In this document: positions 9,341 to 15,459 of the stretch, piece by piece
Layout: every line of letters begins with the position of its first letter
Position numbering within the stretch: the stretch's first letter is position 1
Source: Ectocarpus siliculosus
Lineage: Eukaryota > Sar > Phaeophyceae > Ectocarpales > Ectocarpaceae
Direction of reading: 5' to 3'
Assembly (NCBI GenBank): GCA_000310025.1
Contig: FN648476.1
Span: forward strand, 117,871-138,354
Length of the DNA: 20,484 bases
Position numbers and translations under genes: made by a program
Notes under the pieces: model-generated
The model's database searches: none
The model's input: only the letters and a program-made list of their open reading frames with translations
Told to the model about the DNA's origin: nothing

Positions 9341-10116
9341 GAGTGAGTAGGGGAGCAAGGGAGGGAGAGAGGGAGGAACACGTGACAACGGGTCGACCAT
9401 GGACACAGCTACCACAACGATCGTCAGCGTACGGGAAAACACAACCCGCCCATTCCCCCCTCACGGAATAGAGACCCTCATCTTGAATCTAGATTCGCAA
9501 AAGAAACGCGCAACATCACCCACGCTAGTTCGGGAGGGAACATGTTTTTTTTTTGCTCCGGCAACTCTTCGTGTGTTACGCTAAACCCACCAGGCTAATA
9601 GCGACAAAAATGGGAAGCGAACATCGCCAAAAGGAAAAGAGTGCATGGGGGGCGCAAAAAAAAAATCCCCCTCTTGCTTGCGTGCTGCCCGGGCTCTCCC
9701 CTCCCCGAGCTGCTAGAGGGACCAGCAGACAAGCAACACCAAAACAGCAAAATGTACAAACTAGACTTGCCGTGGAGACCGGCCTGTCGTGTGTGGTATT
9801 ACAGTAGTGGTGGCACGACGACAGCACAAGCCCCCCCCCCACCACCACCACACACGGACTGCTGTGATGATGATGGTAAACAAAACCAAAAGTGGCGGCG
9901 TGACGAGCATTATTAACACACGGGGGGCAACCATGACGACGGGAAACAAACCAACCAACAGCAACGACAACAACAACAGCTGCTCACCGTTCCGTTCTCC
10001 ATCACCACCGTCGCGCGCTCCCCCAGCCGGAACGCCGACTTGGCCTTGGCGGGAAGGACAACCTCGTCCTCATCGGGAATCCACACCCAGGTACCGGACT
10101 CAAAAAACGTCGCCAT
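727..10116 (-). CDS. Myosin heavy chain gene, 14 exons visible, 3' end outside the window
   Basis: Actin-based ATP-driven motor. Coding exons, 5' to 3' on the minus strand: 9988-10116, 8991-9154, 8459-8557, 7844-7987, 7301-7414, 6871-7074, 6149-6358, 5659-5817, 5177-5479, 4398-4583, 3756-3854, 2349-2497, 1421-1634, 727-969. About 806 residues are visible. They give an SH3-like N-terminus, P-loop GESGAGKS (about residue 137), switch [16 protein letters not shown] (about 189), switch II DIFGFE (about 433), the HFIRCMKPN actin-binding/SH2 region, the SH1-converter stretch and one IQ motif ([11 protein letters not shown]). All of this is canonical myosin order. Exons 2-14 join in frame; exon 1 to exon 2 does not (one incoming base is missing), so a short exon between them is unseen. 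No stop is reached, so the tail and class-defining domains lie left of position 1. Class not assigned. LINE, microsatellite and hairpin repeats sit in the introns. Confidence 0.95.
1017..1209 (-). mobile_element. 5'-truncated LINE fragment (copy B), 3' end only
   Basis: The plus-strand stretch from TTAGCGGTTAGACCATTGAC through CTCGAGAGGACGGAGC to AAACCACTTCCT is nearly identical to 10497-10666, the 3' end of the LINE at 10486-11506. Minus orientation, within myosin intron 13 (970-1420). It keeps only the tail, the usual outcome of incomplete reverse transcription. A C-rich tract follows its 3' end on the minus strand. Confidence 0.8.
1231..1353. repeat. 11-bp direct repeat flanking a short insert in intron 13
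   Basis: TGTACATGCAT occurs at 1231-1241 and again at 1343-1353, and both are followed by a similar GTCGGA-like string. The enclosed 101 bp may be a small insertion with a target-site duplication. It includes ACCATTGACC and GGGACGGAGC, weakly like the LINE 3' end. Confidence 0.4.
1421..1634 (-). CDS. Myosin exon 13: SH1/SH2 helices and converter
   Basis: 214 nt. The first base completes the Arg codon of HFIR. Reads [33 protein letters not shown] and [15 protein letters not shown]. The Cys in [12 protein letters not shown] is the usual SH1-helix region. The rest is the converter start. Ends in phase 0; donor GTGCGC. Confidence 0.95.
1635..2348 (-). other. Myosin intron 12: purine-rich on the gene strand
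   Basis: 714 bp. The part next to exon 12 (about 2180-2340) is CT-rich on the plus strand, hence GA-rich in the transcript. The remainder (1640-2170) has A-runs but no convincing exon. Confidence 0.6.
2349..2497 (-). CDS. Myosin exon 12: loop 2 and actin-binding strut
   Basis: 149 nt. The first 19 residues ([19 protein letters not shown]) are basic and Ser-Pro rich and occupy the surface loop 2 that contacts actin. Then come [20 protein letters not shown] and [10 protein letters not shown], the conserved 'fk.qL..Lm..l..t.PHFiRCikPN' lead-in. It ends in phase 2, the only non-phase-0 junction confirmed. Its flanking introns carry complementary CT and GA tracts. Confidence 0.93.
2498..3755 (-). 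other. Myosin intron 11: long GA/CT microsatellite and unassigned sequence
   Basis: 1258 bp, the longest intron. About 2517-2657 is a GA microsatellite (plus strand), so CT-rich in the transcript. At about 2782-2821 a 20-bp unit CCTGTATAACGACGCAAATA occurs twice in tandem with one change. A 149-aa minus-strand open frame at 3033-3482 has no recognisable motif and is treated as chance. Nothing else is recognised. Confidence 0.6.
3756..3854 (-). CDS. Myosin exon 11
   Basis: 33 codons: [33 protein letters not shown]. Continues EKNK|DALH across the splice, the well-known myosin 'EKNKD.l' motif. It leads into loop 2. Phase 0 both ends; acceptor CGTGTCAG, donor GTGGGA. Confidence 0.92.
3855..4397 (-). 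repeat. Myosin intron 10: roughly 100-bp tandem repeat with (CAA)n
   Basis: Units starting ACAGG at 4131, 4230 and 4331 share an AACAACAACAAC run, GCGGCATCCAACC, ACAGCAATGAAAAA and GATTACAGCATCCAACA. This gives about two full units plus a partial third, and a degenerate piece near 4060. The bases 3855-4050 hold nothing recognised. Cys/Leu/Val-rich open frames here are products of the repeat. Confidence 0.75.
4398..4583 (-). CDS. Myosin exon 10: cardiomyopathy-loop region
   Basis: 62 codons: [57 protein letters not shown]. Family pattern 'F.i.HyAG.V.Y....fleKNkD'; the final Asp comes from the next exon. Phase 0 both ends; donor GTGTGT lies in a CA/GT microsatellite. Confidence 0.94.
4584..5176 (-). 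other. Myosin intron 9: nothing recognised
   Basis: 593 bp. A-runs at about 4789-4850 and mixed GA-rich sequence at 4660-4740. No motif-bearing exon, repeat copy or RNA gene was found on either strand. Confidence 0.6.
5177..5479 (-). CDS. Myosin exon 9: switch II and relay helix, with glycine-rich insert
   Basis: 101 codons. It opens with [19 protein letters not shown], a Gly/Arg-rich stretch longer than the usual short linker here. Then come [20 protein letters not shown] and [19 protein letters not shown], the switch II loop (DIFGFE) and relay helix. It ends [16 protein letters not shown]. Phase 0 both ends; donor GTGAAT. Confidence 0.95.
5659..5817 (-). CDS. Myosin exon 8
   Basis: 53 codons: [53 protein letters not shown]. 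This is the upper 50-kDa region with 'A...rDal.k.iY..lF.wiv..iN'. Phase 0 both ends; donor GTGAGC. Confidence 0.94.
5818..6148 (-). repeat. Myosin intron 7: diverged tandem duplication
   Basis: GGTCTCCACGAACTACATTT with TTTTGTCACATACAT (from about 5909) recurs as GGCTCCGCGAACTACAGCTT with TTTCGCCACATACAT (from about 6041), about 130 bp apart. Each is followed by a GTAGGTA-type run (5980 and 6113). The copies are well diverged. Confidence 0.55.
6149..6358 (-). CDS. Myosin exon 7
   Basis: 70 codons: [18 protein letters not shown], then [17 protein letters not shown] and so on to LVGCDPK. Family block 'F.evr.Am..lgf...e...if.[11 protein letters not shown].F'. Phase 0 both ends; donor GTACCG is weaker than the rest. 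The acceptor lies at the end of intron 6, 10 bp after a poly-T run. Confidence 0.93.
6359..6870 (-). other. Myosin intron 6: poly-T tract, no exon needed
   Basis: 512 bp. Exon 6 joins exon 7 directly in frame, so no exon is missing. A minus-strand open frame at 6512-6718 has no myosin similarity. A-run at 6371-6384 on the plus strand. Confidence 0.6.
6871..7074 (-). CDS. Myosin exon 6
   Basis: 68 codons starting [20 protein letters not shown], then [13 protein letters not shown] and [18 protein letters not shown]. Matches the invariant myosin block 'i.[10 protein letters not shown].Q..[11 protein letters not shown]'. Phase 0 both ends; donor GTAAGG. A partial second copy of its 5' end and acceptor lies just upstream in intron 5. 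Confidence 0.95.
7070..7300 (-). repeat. Intron 5 triplicated acceptor region with partial exon 6 duplicate
   Basis: GTGGACTGGA occurs at 7070, 7191 and 7255 (plus strand), each time followed by GTC(A/G)CGGGTTG within 20-30 bp. The middle copy includes 7148-7195, which matches the 5' end of exon 6 at about 39 of 48 bases. On the minus strand it reads [15 protein letters not shown] against [15 protein letters not shown], keeps the AG acceptor and is free of stops. No good donor follows it in phase, so it looks like a decoy or relic. Confidence 0.8.
7301..7414 (-). CDS. Myosin exon 5: switch I
   Basis: 38 codons: [18 protein letters not shown] then [20 protein letters not shown]. This is the switch I loop that senses the gamma-phosphate (family pattern NAKT..NNNSSRFGK; the middle Asn is Asp here). 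Phase 0 both ends; acceptor CACCAG, donor GTGAGC. Confidence 0.95.
7415..7843 (-). repeat. Myosin intron 4 with three copies of the two-hairpin repeat
   Basis: Copies at about 7550-7586 (degenerate), 7617-7650 (degenerate) and 7693-7740 (good: GACTGACTTCTTTTCATC, GGTCAGCC, GTTAGCGCGGTCGATGCTAA). They are 67-76 bp apart with CA-rich sequence between. A-rich elsewhere. No exon is missing here. Confidence 0.7.
7844..7987 (-). CDS. Myosin exon 4: P-loop (ATP binding)
   Basis: 48 codons beginning [20 protein letters not shown]. This is the Walker A P-loop that binds the ATP phosphates. The usual myosin form is GESGAGKT; here Ser replaces Thr, still a hydroxyl residue able to hold Mg. The rest ([20 protein letters not shown]) covers loop 1. 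Phase 0 both ends; donor GTGCGC. Confidence 0.95.
7988..8458 (-). repeat. Myosin intron 3 with about 53-bp tandem repeat
   Basis: CTCCCATCAG then TTGTTGCAGCGAAGTCA (from about 8200) is repeated as CTCCCATCAG then GTGCTGCAGCAAAGTCA (from about 8253), each followed by a C-run. The rest of the 471 bp holds nothing recognised. Confidence 0.6.
8459..8557 (-). CDS. Myosin exon 3
   Basis: 33 codons, from [19 protein letters not shown] to ERKPQ. Corresponds to the myosin 'Y....... PPHvfaiad.ayr.m' segment just before the P-loop. Phase 0 on both sides, with acceptor TTTTCAG and donor GTGAGC. Confidence 0.93.
8558..8990 (-). other. Myosin intron 2: nothing recognised
   Basis: 433 bp of mixed sequence with C-runs on the plus strand near 8865 and 8950-8990. 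No repeat copy or exon was found. Confidence 0.55.
8991..9154 (-). CDS. Myosin exon 2: start of motor core
   Basis: Encodes [19 protein letters not shown] and then [20 protein letters not shown]. The last part matches the highly conserved 'IYT..G.ilvsvNPfk' strand region at the start of the myosin motor. It starts after CTATAG needing one incoming base to complete the Asp codon, while exon 1 ends in phase 0. It ends in phase 0 before GTGAGC. Confidence 0.92.
9155..9987 (-). other. Myosin intron 1, with GA microsatellite and a presumed unseen short exon
   Basis: 833 bp. About 9260-9337 is an uninterrupted-looking GA run after a G-run. Exon 1 ends in phase 0 but exon 2 needs one incoming base. 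Other myosins also have roughly 20 more residues between these two segments. A short exon of length 1 mod 3 is therefore expected here, but no candidate with good splice sites and myosin-like sequence was found. Confidence 0.6.
9988..10116 (-). CDS. Myosin exon 1: start codon and SH3-like N-terminus
   Basis: ATG at 10116-10114 in a good context (GCC before, G after), followed by 43 codons. The peptide includes [18 protein letters not shown], typical of the small N-terminal SH3-like subdomain of conventional myosins. The exon ends in phase 0 before GTGAGC. Upstream ATGs in the same open frame give low-complexity sequence, so this start is preferred. Confidence 0.8.
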
Positions 10117-10485
10117 GGCAGCAAGTGGCTGAGCAACCAAGAGGCTGCTGGTGGTGGTAGTGCCTCGCCTCCTCCTCAGACGAAGCGACTCTCCCTTCTC
10201 AAGCCGCAAGCAAGAGAGGCACCCACTCAGGACCGAAAATAAAAAAATAAGGGAAGAGGAGGAGCGAGAAAAAAAACACGCACCCCACACACCCCCAGAT
10301 GGTAACAGTCAAAGGGCTCCCAAAGTCCGCTTCTCGTTTCCTGCCCCCCTCTGCTCTCTTCCAACACTGGCTGCGAGAGGGCCGTACGCAGGCCCAAAAA
10401 TCCGCGCAGCGGGCCCGTAGCTTCCAGGGTCGAGAGGCTGCAGAACATCATGGGAGAACGGGGGGGGAGGAGGCGGTGGTAATGT
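10117..10485. other. Presumed 5' flank of the myosin gene
   Basis: The 370 bp between the myosin ATG and the LINE tail. It would contain the 5' UTR and promoter. No TATA box or other element could be called with confidence. Confidence 0.4.
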
Positions 10486-11506
10486 TTATGTTTTGCATGC
10501 CTCAGCGGTTAGACCATTGACCACGCGTCCTCGAGAGGACGGAGCATTGTTCCCACAGGACCGATCACCGATGGCCAATCGTTCCTTCCTACTTTGCCAA
10601 AGGTGGCTCAAAAATGTCTTCCCTAGTCTGTCTATCCTAACGATATCCCTTCAAACCACTTCCTACGCCCCAGTACAGCTACCGTCTCTCCTCTCTATTC
10701 CATGCGTCAAACATCTCCCCGTACGTCCCTTGTATTTTTCCCAGCTCAGTCATGTACACTTCCCTCTCCTCTTCCTACCACCGACTTTCCGCGACTACAT
10801 GATTACGGTCTTCGCATTCGAAGCCGCAATCACATGTGAACTTGTCGTCTTCGTCGTCTACCGTCCTTTGTCTTCGTCGACGTTTTCGAAGGCCTATGTT
10901 CCCGGTCCTGAATTTGACCTTAAGCTTTGTCCCTGCATCCATTGGTCCATGAAGGTAATCCTTGAACCCTATTCCTTCTTTCAACATTCCGTACACTTCT
11001 AGACCCTCCTTATCCTTGGTTTCTTTCTTTAGATTCTGTTTTTCTCTCTCGGCACAAGCAACAGATATCTTCTCCTTGAACCCCTGTAGACCCTCCGTTT
11101 CCAGCGTTTCATCTTCGTCGATGTCTAACCCCTTCCATACGTCCTCTACAACCTTGACCCATTCCGTGGGTTGTCTACCCCTCTTTTTGTTTGCCCACTT
11201 CGCCTCCCATACTATTTTCGGCAACCTCTCCTCTCCCATCCCGCACATGCGATACTGCCATGTCAGCTTCCTTGCGTCTCTTCCCGACCGTAGGGATTGG
11301 ATCCCCAATTCTGCCCTGACGGCTGCATTACTTGTGCGCTTGGAGCATCCTAGGATGATTTTCGCTGCTTTCATCTGCGCGGCCTCGAGTTCTGTCACTA
11401 CCTTCTTATTTCCTTCCCATACTTCTCCGGCGTACTCTACTAGCGGCGGTACGATAACGCTCTTCAAAACCGTCAATTTGATGCGTGTATCGAGGAGGCG
11501 GGCGGG
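10486..11506 (-). mobile_element. LINE (non-LTR retrotransposon) 3' part, copy A
   Basis: The minus-strand frame from about 11505 reads RLLDTRIKLTVLKSVIVPPL, VEYAGEVWEGNKKVV, AAKIILGCSKRTSNAAVRAE, LGIQSLRSGRDARKLTW. This is the C-terminal thumb/post-RT region of LINE reverse transcriptases (pattern 'K..l.ksvi.P.l.YG.E.W'). It ends with a CDCGFECEDRNH zinc-knuckle-like stretch. A TAG at 10775-10777 interrupts it, after which the frame continues EEEREVYMTELGKIQG to a stop at 10679-10681. A TGA near 11510 marks the 5' limit. The catalytic RT core and endonuclease are absent. The tail to 10486 is shared with two other copies in the window. Confidence 0.85.
10679..11505 (-). pseudogene. Decayed reverse-transcriptase C-terminus of the LINE
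   Basis: Coding remnant within LINE copy A: about 243 codons open to the internal TAG at 10775-10777, then 31 more to the final stop. The zinc-knuckle-like region has Ser (AESRW) where a final Cys is expected before W/Y, another sign of decay. There is no start codon or RT catalytic core, so it is not functional as it stands. Confidence 0.8.
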
Positions 11507-12267
11507 GGAGCGTCAATACAACCGTCATTCTGGACAAGGCAGTATGTGTGCATGTGCATGTATACAGCACCAATGGCCATATCAATGCCGGGGAAAGTCC
11601 GCCGGACGGAAGGTGAGTGACGCCAAGGTCTTGTCCGACGCCGCACGAACGCGCGTGTTGAGCACGACGAAGACACATACATGTACTTGAAAATGCCACG
11701 AACAGGAACAGATCCGCCGTGTTCTGGGAGGGGTCCAATCCTCCACCTCGAGGAAATTCAGTACTACTCTAAGCGCTACTGTTATCACTGCTGATATCAC
11801 TACTGCCAGAACTACTACAAGCGCTACTGCTATGTAGCACTACTGCTGGTGGCGGTGGCTACTCCATTCGCCTTCCAAAAAAAGGAGCGCGGGTCGTCAT
11901 AATCTACATGGGACGGGGCAGCTACTGTAGGCGAGGAGCGTGTGCTAGAATTTTCGTTGAAATTTCTTTTGCAAGTCTCCGCAACCCCCGACGTGGGCTT
12001 CAGGGTTACCTTTCTTGTGTGCAGCCGAAAGAAAAAAAACCCTGCCATTTTCCAAATTTCCACACCGTACCGTACCACATTCGTTGTCTCAGTGTTGTGG
12101 TAATTCGTCCCATTGGGCAAGCCGGTGACAACAGGGGAGCGTATCGCAGCCATCAGACTGGTGCGAAGGACTCAGCGCTTGGTTGAGGTAAGAACGTCGG
12201 TCACATGAAATCAAGTACCTCGTAGTACCAGTCAGACAAAACCTTGATTTTCTCTGCTTGGTGGAAA
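11507..12267. other. Intergenic, no gene supported; CTACTG-rich stretch
   Basis: About 11761-11850 is an imperfect CTACTG/ACTACT repeat. The remainder holds no recognisable coding or RNA feature on either strand. Confidence 0.55.
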
Positions 12268-12707
12268 ACCCTGTACAACTACTTTAGTTGGTAGTTGTAC
12301 GCCAGACACCTATTTTTCCAGGAGCGTGCGCACCTAGTTGCCTGCAGACAACTACTCTTCCAGGAGCGTGCGCACCTAGTTGTCTGCAGACAACTACTCT
12401 TCCAGAATCGTGCGCACCTAGTTGCGTGCAGACAACTACTCTTCCAGAATCGTGTGCACCTAGTTGCCTGCCAGCAACAACTGGTTCAAATTTGTGCGCA
12501 CGTAGTTGCCTGCAGACAACTACTCTTCAAGGAGCGTGCGCACCTAGTTGCCTGTAGACAACTACTGGTTCAGATATGTGCGCACCTATTAGTTGCCTGT
12601 AGACAACTACTCTTCCAGGAGCGTGCGCAACTAGGTGTTTACGAACAACTAGCCGGTAGTTGTCTGGCAAACAACTAACTCAGTTATTAGTTAAGGTTGT
12701 ACAGGGT
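12268..12707. mobile_element. 440-bp element with terminal inverted repeats and an internal 42-bp array
   Basis: Left end ACCCTGTACAAC (12268-12279) is the reverse complement of the right end GTTGTACAGGGT (12696-12707). Further in, GTAGTTGTACGCCAGACA on the left pairs imperfectly with TGTCTGGCAAACAAC on the right. Between them, about 12313-12650, are eight units of 42 bp carrying GAGCGTGCGCACCTAGTTG and CTGCAGACAACTACT. Two variants are mixed, CTCTTCCAGGAGCG and CTGGTTCAGATATG. Looks like a non-autonomous fold-back element. No transposase was seen. The flanks GTGGAAA and GTGAATA are only weakly alike as a target duplication. Confidence 0.65.
12313..12650 (+). repeat. 42-bp minisatellite, eight units, palindromic core
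   Basis: Units start at about 12313, 12355, 12397, 12439, 12481, 12523, 12565 and 12610 (one has 3 extra bases). The core TAGTTGTCTGCAGACAACTA at 12377-12396 is a perfect 20-bp palindrome; in the other units it has one or a few mismatches. As 42 is a multiple of three, it produces an open frame with a 14-residue periodic peptide (QERAHLVACRQLLF), probably a by-product. Confidence 0.85.
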
Positions 12708-14442
12708 GTGAATAATTTTCAAGCTTGAGGGGGTGCCGACCCCCCCCCCGGCCAGGCCAACCTCGGCTCTGTACTCAGTTGCAGTGCAGGCTCGTGCAAA
12801 AACAACAGTCAACCTTGGGTAGGAGGTCGGCCAAGTGGACCTAGGAAAATATGGGACAGCTGCTGCATGTACCAACACACCATTTACGTGGCGGCGTCCG
12901 TGTGTCTGTTCTAAAATCATCACGCCGTCTGCTACAGCAGCAGCAAAAAGTGTTCGTGCGGAAATCAATCTCTTCCCCCCCGTATCAACGAATCCTAAAA
13001 CTGTGCCATCTCATCCGCTGTTTGCGATTACCGCGGAGTCCGATCTACTCGAAAGCGCGCATACTACACGCAAGCCAACAGCGGTCGCAGTGACATCATC
13101 ACGAGCCAAGGCCACTTCCGGTTGGTTGATTGCCAGGCACAGCAGTGACAAAAACCCTGCTGGGGATAAGGGCTATCTTGTCTTCATCTGCACGCCGAAC
13201 AAGCCTAAATGGGAGAAAAAAGCCCTGTGTTAAAACACCAAGGAACCCGAGGAGTAAGGTGAAAATACATCAACAGGCGAGAGGTGAAGCGAGCGGGGGC
13301 GGCGCGAGAGGTACCTGGAGGGCGGGGGGTACGGGGTATCGACATTACGCCGATACCCCATCACCAAGAATAAGCGCTCATCCCAATGGTGGACTTCTGC
13401 AGCGGACGGGGGCGAAGGCGAGGGCGTATGTGCTGTAGTTTGGGTGCTGTTGCAACAGAGCAACACAGCACGGGGGTGGGTGGGTGTGTGGGGGGATGCT
13501 CCTGCTGGGACAAGGTTATTACAACAGCAGGGAGGGAGATTGTCCCACCGCTGACACCGAGGCCAACAGCCGCTGGAACATCCGAAACGTCGAGGCAGAG
13601 GAAGGGGCTGGGAAATTCCTGCGCTACATATGTACGAGGCTTGTCTACTTAGAGACGTTGGTGACGGAGAGCAGGCAGCTGAGGGCAGCAGAAGCAGCAA
13701 AAAAAGAGAAAAATAACCAATGCCTCCAGACAAGGGGTCTAACCCAGCAGCAACAGACACCAGTCTAGCCGAGTTCTGGGGGGCATCTTGACGAGAGAAA
13801 AGGAGGCTGCAAAAATTTCGTGCGCTGTACCTACAGTATGCAAACTACGCGCGTTTCACGCGCATGTTTGCACATGGTACTTCTATTCTTTCCTCTCTCG
13901 CGGGTACAGGTACAGGCTGGGGTGCGGAACGGGTGCTGCTGGAAGTCGAGCATCCCTTGCAAACAGACACCCTTCTATCTTGAGCGGTTCTATTTAAGTA
14001 AAACAATTCTTGCCGAGAGACCCATGTACAGATAGCACCACCCCCACTCGCTTCCCGTACATGAGAGGGCTGCCGGCTCACGGTTCGTCGGCGGTACAGT
14101 AGCGCGGACCACAAAAAAACGAAGAGCGGTCAGCTACAAAATGTACCACACGAATATTAAATCGTTCATGTTTTGCGATGCCTTTTTGTGTCGTCCCCGG
14201 GGGTATGTATGTAGTATCTATCCATCTCAGATCAAATGCATGTCAGCGAATTTCTTGACGGCGACAGCAGGGAAGAAGAAGAAGAAGCGGACACAGCTGC
14301 AAAGGACGGGGCACCTTCTCGCTTACCGAAAACAGCTCAGGCCTGATACAATACATCAATGCTGATACCATACGCAGTTTATCAACACCCATGGGTCACT
14401 CACTCCCCCTCCACAACAGCGCGAACGCACAGCAGCCCTGAC
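12708..14442. other. Intergenic or unassigned; open frames without recognised motifs
   Basis: Plus-strand open frames at 12835-13233 (132 aa) and 13484-13768 (94 aa, ending LRAAEAAKKEKNNQ...) and a minus-strand frame at 13230-13760 were read. None shows a known domain. A 9-bp hairpin GGGGTATCG/CGATACCCC lies at about 13333-13360. The plus-strand frames could be upstream exons of the candidate gene ending at 14743, but no joins were demonstrated. Confidence 0.4.
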
Positions 14443-14743
14443 CTTGCTTCGCCAGTGGTCGTGCCAAAAGACGGAACAAAAATAGACACAGCAGGTGGGC
14501 AGGGAGACACAACGGAGGGGGAGAGGTGTCTACCAACGATGGCAACACGCATTATCCCAGCTTCATTAAAACTCGCCAAGTAACAAATGCATGGGAAGAC
14601 CGGCGATTTCTTGCCAATGAGGTAAGCGATGAGGCTTGCATGCCAAGGCTTTTTTCTCGTCATGGTAACTCTGCTGCATGTTTTTTCTGTTCCAGCTGAT
14701 GACATTGCCACCATTTCCACGCTGGTTACGCGAAAGGGAGTAG
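14443..14743 (+). CDS. Candidate 3' exons of an unrecognised plus-strand gene
   Basis: The frame is open from 14443 (after TGA) through YPSFIKTRQVTNAWEDRRFL and ANE to 14621. There a textbook donor (GAG|GTAAGC) and acceptor (TTTTTTCTGTTCCAG, ending 14695) define a 74-bp intron. The next exon, 14696-14740, adds LMTLPPFPRWLRERE, then TAG at 14741-14743. AATAAA follows about 100 bp later. No ATG is in frame, so earlier exons are needed; CTTGCTTCGCCAG ending near 14454 is a possible acceptor. If the intron is kept, the frame also stays open to a TGA at about 14697. Family not recognised; a coding role is inferred only from splice and poly(A) signals. Confidence 0.35.
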
Positions 14744-14846
14744 GCACCAAGGCAGCAAGCCTATCCCCTCCCCATGGTGCATGAGACACCCACAGGCCGT
14801 GTTGGTATATATTTTTCACCAAGACATGCGGTACTTCGTGGGGGCA

Positions 14847-14852
14847 AATAAA
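14847..14852 (+). promoter_or_regulatory. AATAAA poly(A) signal (candidate)
   Basis: Canonical hexamer 104 bp after the TAG at 14741-14743, on the same strand as the candidate gene end. Confidence 0.35.
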
Positions 14853-14882
14853 TGATGCTCCAGTACCTTCCATCAACACACG

Positions 14883-14883
<1 letters not shown>

Positions 14884-14916
<33 letters not shown>
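14884..14916 (+). repeat. (GCT)11 trinucleotide repeat
   Basis: Uninterrupted GCT units by direct reading, close behind the candidate poly(A) signal at 14847. Confidence 0.9.
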
Positions 14917-14918
<2 letters not shown>

Positions 14919-15412
14919 GCACATCAACCTCTTACAACGGAACCTAAAACCCTACTGCTGCTCCCTGGCGCGCAAAAACTCCCCCTCCAGACACGTACGC
15001 GTAGCATACATATGGTTCCGAGAAGAAGCACAAGAGAGTTTTCGCGTCTCGGCACACACGGGTCATTCGGCGGCATTACGGCGAGCTCTTGCCGCCGAGA
15101 GCACCTTGTACATGCCCGCTGGTTCTTAGGAAGCACACCCAGCAGGCAACGCAAAGACGCACAGACTGCTAGGGCACGGCGGCTTTGCGCCACGGCAACA
15201 ACGGGACGGTGCTGCTGCTGCTGGCTCAACGGCCATCACAACTCTCTCTCTTGGGCCAAAAAGTCTCTCGTGTTTCATTATTCCTTCTTCTCTCAACAAA
15301 TCCGGTGGTGTTTTATTGCACTTTTTTTTGGTCCAAAGAAGGTTGAGTGATGCGTGTGTGTGTCGGGGGAGAGGGTACGGCGACGCGTTGTTGCTGAGAG
15401 ACAATGCGCAGA

Positions 15413-15414
<2 letters not shown>

Positions 15415-15456
<42 letters not shown>
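15415..15456 (+). repeat. (CAG)14 trinucleotide repeat
   Basis: Uninterrupted CAG units followed by CAA. Open frames on both strands read it as poly-Gln or poly-Ala, but no gene is established around it. Confidence 0.9.

Positions 15457-15459
<3 letters not shown>

Noticed and set aside
9988-10116. Joining exon 1 to exon 2 from an internal GT (after the Ser codon of FES)
   Set aside because: It restores the frame but deletes the well-conserved SH3-like segment.
10497-10560. tRNA-like string CTCAGCGGTTAGACCATTGA as a tRNA gene or tRNA-derived SINE
   Set aside because: Resembles the 5' half of a tRNA, but no matching acceptor stem or T arm; it is continuous with the LINE 3' end in three copies.
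12835-13233. 132-aa plus-strand frame as a gene
   Set aside because: No domain, no clear codon bias and no transcript signals; kept only as a note in the unassigned region.
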